Source of the DNA: an uncultured Lacticaseibacillus sp.
GTDB lineage: Bacteria > Bacillota > Bacilli > Lactobacillales > Lactobacillaceae
Direction of reading: 5' to 3'
Assembly: GCA_934339215.1 (NCBI GenBank)
Contig: CAKRHU010000034.1
Span: 1-10,246 of the forward strand
Length of the DNA stretch: 10,246 nt
The notes beneath the pieces were generated by a model. That model saw only the letters and a program-made list of their open reading frames with translations. It was not told the DNA's origin and did not search any database. Below, piece by piece: positions 7,182-10,246 of the stretch (positions are counted from its first letter, which is position 1; the number at the start of each line of letters is the position of its first letter). Made by a program: the position numbers and the translations under genes.

Positions 7182-7208
7182 CGTTAGCCGACTGCGACCT
7201 TGGCTACG
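7182..7208. repeat. Small hairpin between the two large palindromes
   Basis: CGTTAGCC (7182-7189) pairs with GGCTACG (7202-7208) with one bulged T, enclosing a 12-base loop. It directly follows the large element and may be part of its border. Confidence 0.4.
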
Positions 7209-7269
7209 AAAATCTGTGATGACTGTCCAACATGAGCGTATTTGATCTGTAAACTAGCGATATCAACTT

Positions 7270-7441
7270 AGAAAATTTGTGAACGGAAGCGGCTTGGCAA
7301 AACGTTGGAAAACTGGATAATTGCCCGTGGCAGTGAAATCAAGTGAAACGCCGGTTTGTGCTGATCTCTGGAGCCGGCCGCACCGGCAACTTGTCCAGTT
7401 TTCCGTAGTGTCGCCGAGGCGCTGAAGTTCACAAATTTTCT
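7270..7441. repeat. 172-base imperfect palindrome with perfect 15-base terminal arms
   Basis: The terminal arms AGAAAATTTGTGAAC (7270-7284) and GTTCACAAATTTTCT (7427-7441) are perfectly complementary. Moving inwards, about 46 further positions pair with scattered mismatches, including the 11-base block GGAAAACTGGA (7308-7318) against 7394-7404 and TTGCC (7321-7325) against GGCAA (7385-7389). A small internal stem GCCGG (7350-7354) with CCGGC (7374-7378) lies near the centre. The layout of inverted terminal arms around a short non-coding body is MITE-like, but no target-site duplication is evident. An 88-codon reading frame on the minus strand crosses it but has no support. Confidence 0.8.
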
Positions 7442-7478
7442 CGCCGGAGGCAGATGGTGTAGCTGATTGGAAGATCAA

Positions 7479-7508
7479 ATAAACGCTTACGATGCCGATC
7501 ATCGTAAG
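7479..7508 (-). terminator. Second, back-up hairpin downstream of gpmA
   Basis: Perfect 9-base arms CTTACGATG (7486-7494) and CATCGTAAG (7500-7508) enclose a 5-base loop. On the minus strand the stem is followed by CGTTTATTTG, a modest U-rich stretch. It sits immediately after the U tract of the first gpmA terminator, forming a tandem pair. Weaker than the first. Confidence 0.45.
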
Positions 7509-7543
7509 AAAAAAATCGCTCGCTGACATCAGCGAACGATTTT
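7509..7543 (-). terminator. Intrinsic terminator of gpmA containing the stop codon
   Basis: The arms 7512-7526 and 7529-7543 are complementary at 14 of 15 positions. On the minus strand the stem is followed by seven U (7515-7509). The last five codons of gpmA, including its TGA (7531-7529), form the promoter-proximal arm, so terminator and coding end overlap completely. Confidence 0.88.
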
Positions 7544-8218
7544 CGTATCTAAAACCGTTTTATCTATGATTTTTAATTGGTCATCTAAGGTATAGACGAT
7601 TGGTTGCGCATTGGCGACTTCCACTTGATCAATGCCAGTATCGGAAATGTTTTCCAGATACTTGATCAACGCGCGCAAAGTCGAACCATGAGCGACCACT
7701 AATTGGTTCTCCCCTGCCATCAAACGTGGCGCCAGCTCTGCGGTCCAATAAGGCACTAAGCGTACCACGGCGTCGGCTAAGCTTTCACCACGCGGGACAA
7801 TGCTTTTGGGATATGCATGATAACGGCGTGAGCGGCTCGGGTTGACCAACAAGGGCGGCCGCCCATCAAAACTGCGCCGCCACACAGCCACTTGTTGCGA
7901 GCCAAACAACTTGCGCGTCAGATCTTTATTGATGCCGCGCAAAGCCCCATAATGGCGTTCGTTCAAGCGCCAAGATTTCGTGATCGGTAGCCAATTAGCA
8001 TCCAGTTCATCTTGCACGATATAGGCGGTTTTGATTGCACGCTGCAATAAACTGGTGTGTACGTGATCGACTAAGATCCCGGTATCGGCTAACGCTCGGC
8101 CTGCCGCTTGGGCTTGTTGCACCCCAAAATCGGTCAGTGGCACATCTGACCAGCCGGTATAAGTATTTGAGAAATTGGCAGCACTTTGCCCATGCCGCAA
8201 TAAAATGAGTTTGACCAT
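7529..8218 (-). CDS. gpmA: 2,3-bisphosphoglycerate-dependent phosphoglycerate mutase
   Basis: Interconverts 3- and 2-phosphoglycerate in glycolysis through a phosphohistidine intermediate; cytoplasmic. The 229 residues match the family's usual length of about 230. Visible are [10 protein letters not shown] (R8, phospho-accepting H9) and [12 protein letters not shown], then R60, LNERHYGAL (E87, Y90) and WRRSF (R114, R115). [17 protein letters not shown] (H177) completes the site. All expected catalytic positions are present. Differences from the commonest sequence are PRGESL (143-146 region) where TESL is usual and NAQPIVY where TGIPLVY is usual. These suggest it may be one of several paralogues rather than the main glycolytic copy. 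AGGAGG at 8224-8229 lies 5 bases before the ATG. It is convergent with pepC and divergent from the ThrB-like gene; probably monocistronic with an overlapping terminator. Confidence 0.94.
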   Translation of the reverse strand: MVKLILLRHGQSAANFSNTYTGWSDVPLTDFGVQQAQAAGRALADTGILVDHVHTSLLQRAIKTAYIVQDELDANWLPITKSWRLNERHYGALRGINKDLTRKLFGSQQVAVWRRSFDGRPPLLVNPSRSRRYHAYPKSIVPRGESLADAVVRLVPYWTAELAPRLMAGENQLVVAHGSTLRALIKYLENISDTGIDQVEVANAQPIVYTLDDQLKIIDKTVLDTKIVR

Positions 8219-8239
8219 ATTGTCCTCCTGATCTCAATA

Positions 8240-8248
8240 ATTGTACCA
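8240..8248 (-). promoter_or_regulatory. Extended -10 promoter of gpmA
   Basis: On the minus strand TGG directly precedes TACAAT, 21 bases before the gpmA start. The -35 region at 17-base spacing is only T-rich, so the call rests on the extended -10. Confidence 0.5.
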
Positions 8249-8273
8249 TTTTTCAGGAAAATGAAAAAACGTC

Positions 8274-8302
8274 TGGAAAATGAGATTATTATTAGATATA
8301 CT
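8274..8302 (+). promoter_or_regulatory. Candidate promoter of the ThrB-like kinase gene
   Basis: TGGAAA (8274-8279) and TATACT (8297-8302) are separated by 17 bases. It fires away from the gpmA promoter and leaves a leader of about 55 bases before the chosen start. Confidence 0.55.
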
Positions 8303-8348
8303 GTGAGTAATTTCATTTTAGTTGATGCGTGATGACCTCGCGTTTACG

Positions 8349-8356
8349 AAAGGAGG
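8349..8356 (+). promoter_or_regulatory. Ribosome binding site of the ThrB-like gene, decides the start
   Basis: AAAGGAGG lies 7 bases before ATG 8364. It excludes the upstream in-frame TTG 8322 and ATG 8325, which lack any such site and would add 13-14 residues unlike the family N-terminus. Confidence 0.85.
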
Positions 8357-8363
8357 ACGACCT

Positions 8364-9194
8364 ATGCGGATTCACATTCCTGGCGTGATCACGTCTCGCT
8401 CACCATTGGGGCAAAATCTTGCCACTGCCATTACTGCTGGGCTGAATATTGATGTTGAAGAAGAATCACTCGACTGGCAAATTGATCACCATGAGGCCAA
8501 GCTCTCCCATGACGAAAGCAATATGATCGTTTCCGTCGCTGACAGCGTCGCGCCTGGGCTTTTGCCCCATCGCTTGGTGTTGACCACCGATTTGCCAGTC
8601 GGCGTTGGCTTAGGTGGTTCGAACGCTGCGACTTTGGCTGGGATCATGTTGGCTGATCAACTCGCCGGCTTGCACCTCACAGAAGCGCAGATCATTGAAA
8701 CGGCTTTAGGATACGAGCCGTTTCCAGCAGCGCTGCACGCGGCATTGCACGGCGGTATGCAAACTTACGATCCGCACACTGAACGATTGGAACACCAAGC
8801 CGTTCAGGCGTTGCAGTGGGTCATTTATACCCCTGATCAATTTGTGGAAGCCAGTGTGCCGACCCATTATACTGGCCAAAATGTTAATGCCGCCGATTAC
8901 GCGCGCTTCACCAAAGCGTTAGCGAAAGCCGATGATAATTACCTACGCAATCATTTACCGCTTGAACCCTTACGCACTCAGGTGACTCCAGAATATTTCC
9001 CACAAGCCGAAATGGTCAATCGCGCCGTGATCCAATGTGGCGGTTACGGCTGCTTTGTGGCTGGCAATGGTCCGGCTTTAGTGTGCCTAGCGCCGATTCG
9101 ATCAACGCGTTTTGTCGAGTTGTTGAAACACAGTTTATCTGCTGGGCAACTCCTCGTCACAGCGGTTGATACTACCGGTGCGACGATCAGTTAA
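8364..9194 (+). CDS. thrB: Divergent GHMP-family kinase, probable homoserine kinase (ThrB-like)
   Basis: Probably phosphorylates homoserine with ATP in threonine biosynthesis; family assignment is firm, substrate less so. The 276 residues show the GHMP glycine-rich ATP loop as PVGVGLGGSNAATLAG (78-93), where ThrB usually has GLGSS. The C-terminal motif GGYGCFVAGNGPALV (226-240) and the ThrB-like ending VDTTGATIS are present. The N-terminal motif is unusual (PGVITSRSPLGQN), and the HPDN-type segment of many ThrB proteins reads GYEPFPAALHAALHGG (116-131). Start: AAAGGAGG at 8349-8356 lies 7 bases before ATG 8364. The frame is open upstream to 8322, but those starts have no ribosome binding site. 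No threonine synthase or homoserine dehydrogenase gene is next to it; it has its own promoter and terminator. Another GHMP kinase activity is possible. Confidence 0.75.
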   Translation: MRIHIPGVITSRSPLGQNLATAITAGLNIDVEEESLDWQIDHHEAKLSHDESNMIVSVADSVAPGLLPHRLVLTTDLPVGVGLGGSNAATLAGIMLADQLAGLHLTEAQIIETALGYEPFPAALHAALHGGMQTYDPHTERLEHQAVQALQWVIYTPDQFVEASVPTHYTGQNVNAADYARFTKALAKADDNYLRNHLPLEPLRTQVTPEYFPQAEMVNRAVIQCGGYGCFVAGNGPALVCLAPIRSTRFVELLKHSLSAGQLLVTAVDTTGATIS

Positions 9195-9204
9195 ACATTG
9201 ATTT

Positions 9205-9240
9205 ATCCCCTTTTTGGTGCATAACTGGAAGGGGATTTTT
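9205..9240 (+). terminator. Intrinsic terminator of the ThrB-like gene
   Basis: The arms ATCCCCTT (9205-9212) and AAGGGGAT (9229-9236) form a perfect 8-base stem with a 16-base loop, followed by a T tract to 9240. It begins 11 bases after the stop codon. Confidence 0.8.
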
Positions 9241-9251
9241 AGTGTGAAGAT

Positions 9252-9269
9252 AGTTATTCACAAATAACT
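9252..9269. promoter_or_regulatory. Palindrome upstream of the ClC gene, candidate operator
   Basis: Perfect 7-base arms AGTTATT (9252-9258) and AATAACT (9263-9269) flank CACA. It lies about 80 bases before the ClC start and just after the preceding terminator, where a promoter would be expected, though no convincing -35/-10 pair was found. Confidence 0.25.
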
Positions 9270-9289
9270 CCCAATTTAGGCATCTGGAC

Positions 9290-9340
9290 ACAAGTTTTCC
9301 CCTCGCTTACGCTTGAAAGGTTGTGGTTTTTAAAACTTGT
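9290..9340 (+). promoter_or_regulatory. Leader inverted repeat abutting the ClC ribosome binding site
   Basis: ACAAGTTTT (9290-9298) is perfectly complementary to AAAACTTGT (9332-9340). The second arm ends exactly where the AGGAGG ribosome binding site (9341-9346) begins. As RNA this would form a 9-base stem closing a 33-base loop directly beside the site. It does not match the fluoride riboswitch consensus. It might affect translation initiation or be a binding site in DNA; function unknown. Confidence 0.35.
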
Positions 9341-9350
9341 AGGAGGATTC

Positions 9351-10246
9351 ATGCACAAACGGTTAATAATTTGGGGATATGGTTTGGTCGTCAGCATCTT
9401 GATCGGCAGTGGATTAGGTGGGTTTTATTTGCTGCAAGGCAAGCTGATCGAACTTGTCGGCATCGGTCATGTGGTGCGCCCGATATTTAATGCGTTATGG
9501 ATCGGACTCATTGGCGTGTTAATTTTTTGGATTCAGCGCCGTTTTACGCAATTGCCGAAACCTTTGGGCCAAATTCGCGCCGATTTAAACGCCACTGGCA
9601 CCAGTGATTATCGCTATTTACCCTTGCAGTTCTTATTGCCAGCCTTAATTTTAACCTCTGGTACCAGCTTAGGGCCGGAAGCGACATTAGTGTCCACCAC
9701 CTGTTTAGGCGGGATCTGGTTGCTGGATAAATTGCGCTTTCTAAATGCCCATTGGGAACACTTATCCACAAGTGGACGGCTGCGTGCGATGATTTGCGTT
9801 AATCACCAGTTATTAAGTCGGCCAGCTGCACAAAAACACACTAGTTTGTGGACCCCGCTGACCATCGGCTACTTTGCCGCTGGCGTCTTGAGCTTTTATC
9901 TCACTTGCAAGTTCGGCGGAGAACCTTCCGTGATCGTTTATCTTGGGCATTCCGCTTGGCAGTGGCGCGATTTGTTGTGGCTATTGCCAATTTTTATTTT
10001 CGGACGATTATCGGGGCGACTTGAATTGACGTTGATGATCAACCTGCGAAAAATTTTACTGGGACGCGTTCACCGCGATTGGGCGTTATTACTAGTCGGT
10101 GGCCTTGCGATTTATGCGGCCAGCATTTGGCTGCCGGCGATCAACTGCTCTGGCATGGTCAACTTTCATTTGTTAGCTGGCAGTTGGCAACATCACACCA
10201 CTGGGGCTTTGCTACTGGCGGCAGGTTTAAAACTGGCGTTATTGAC
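9351..10246 (+). CDS. ClC-family ion channel/transporter, YfeO-like, partial (3' end beyond window)
   Basis: Integral membrane protein of the voltage-gated chloride channel superfamily, closest in style to YfeO-type bacterial members; the transported ion is unknown. About 298 codons are visible, translated by eye from ATG 9351, with AGGAGG at 9341-9346, 4 bases upstream. The sequence has many hydrophobic helices. The key family signature is SGTSLGPEATLV (about 103-114), matching the GGSLGPE segment whose glutamate (E110 here) gates the pore in ClC proteins. The visible end LLLAAGLKLALL resembles the helix preceding the late ClC pore loop. The next expected element, a hydrophobic helix with a GxFxxPxxA-type motif, is not found; the region about 130-160 is polar instead. 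The gene follows the ThrB-like gene's terminator and is independently transcribed. Confidence 0.82.
   Translation, partial: MHKRLIIWGYGLVVSILIGSGLGGFYLLQGKLIELVGIGHVVRPIFNALWIGLIGVLIFWIQRRFTQLPKPLGQIRADLNATGTSDYRYLPLQFLLPALILTSGTSLGPEATLVSTTCLGGIWLLDKLRFLNAHWEHLSTSGRLRAMICVNHQLLSRPAAQKHTSLWTPLTIGYFAAGVLSFYLTCKFGGEPSVIVYLGHSAWQWRDLLWLLPIFIFGRLSGRLELTLMINLRKILLGRVHRDWALLLVGGLAIYAASIWLPAINCSGMVNFHLLAGSWQHHTTGALLLAAGLKLALL

Larger units (their letters stand above)
6942..7528. other. Gene-free, structure-rich intergenic island between convergent pepC and gpmA
   Basis: No reading frame here has a credible ribosome binding site or recognisable protein. The space is occupied by two long imperfect palindromes (6983-7174 and 7270-7441) and hairpins near 7182-7208 and 7486-7508. 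In the remaining pieces (6942-6982, 7209-7269, 7442-7485) I see nothing specific. The structured elements are listed separately. Confidence 0.7.

Noticed and set aside
6942..7528. CRISPR array
   Set aside because: The repeats are inverted arms of two different palindromes, not regularly spaced direct repeats, and no cas gene is near.
7263..7529. 88-codon reading frame on the minus strand across the second palindrome
   Set aside because: It has no ribosome binding site, its start lies inside the gpmA terminator region, and its sequence is largely dictated by the inverted repeat. No protein family is recognisable.
9241..9350. Fluoride (crcB) riboswitch before the ClC gene
   Set aside because: The conserved GATGG core and the late GCTGATG-type segment of that riboswitch are not present; only an unrelated long-loop inverted repeat is seen.
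9544..9771. 75-codon minus-strand reading frame within the ClC gene
   Set aside because: It is antisense to the membrane protein gene, without a ribosome binding site; the plus-strand frame has the ClC signature.

Overview
The window looks like chromosomal DNA of a low-to-moderate GC Firmicute, most likely a member of the Lactobacillaceae. Grounds are the dut-radA-yacL gene order on one strand, a C1B-family PepC aminopeptidase, AGGAGG ribosome binding sites 5 to 8 bases before nearly every start, TTG-rich leucine usage, and TGGTAnnAT extended -10 promoters. The species cannot be read from this sequence alone. I see no phage, IS transposase, CRISPR array, tRNA or rRNA gene.

Left part (1-5119, minus strand). 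A promoter-proximal part of an APC-type amino acid permease runs off the left edge (1-1378). It has its own promoter and a palindrome downstream of that promoter. Upstream of it lies an operon read right to left: dut (dUTPase), radA (recombination and branch-migration ATPase) and yacL (membrane PIN-TRAM protein). The operon ends in a 5'-truncated flavodoxin-like oxidoreductase remnant that begins directly after the yacL stop codon, in the same frame, and then a terminator near 1502-1530. The genes mostly serve nucleotide-pool and DNA or RNA housekeeping; the remnant marks a deletion or rearrangement where many lactobacilli carry gltX.

Middle (5120-6941, plus strand). Divergent from dut are a small YjdJ-type GNAT protein and pepC, a cytoplasmic cysteine aminopeptidase with its own promoter and a strong terminator.

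Intergenic island (6942-7528). Between the convergent pepC and gpmA genes lie about 590 bases without a credible gene but with a very high density of secondary structure. There is a 192-base element that folds as a long stem carrying two hairpins (three-way junction), then a separate 172-base imperfect palindrome with perfect 15-base ends, then two tandem hairpins at the end of gpmA. This is the most unusual part of the window and may represent two structured, possibly mobile, intergenic repeats.

Right part (7529-10246). gpmA (phosphoglycerate mutase, minus strand) is divergent from a stand-alone, divergent ThrB-like homoserine kinase (plus strand, own promoter and terminator). A YfeO-like ClC-family channel or transporter follows, running off the right edge, with an inverted repeat in its leader. 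The ClC protein keeps the gating-glutamate motif but appears to lack the conserved second pore-lining motif.
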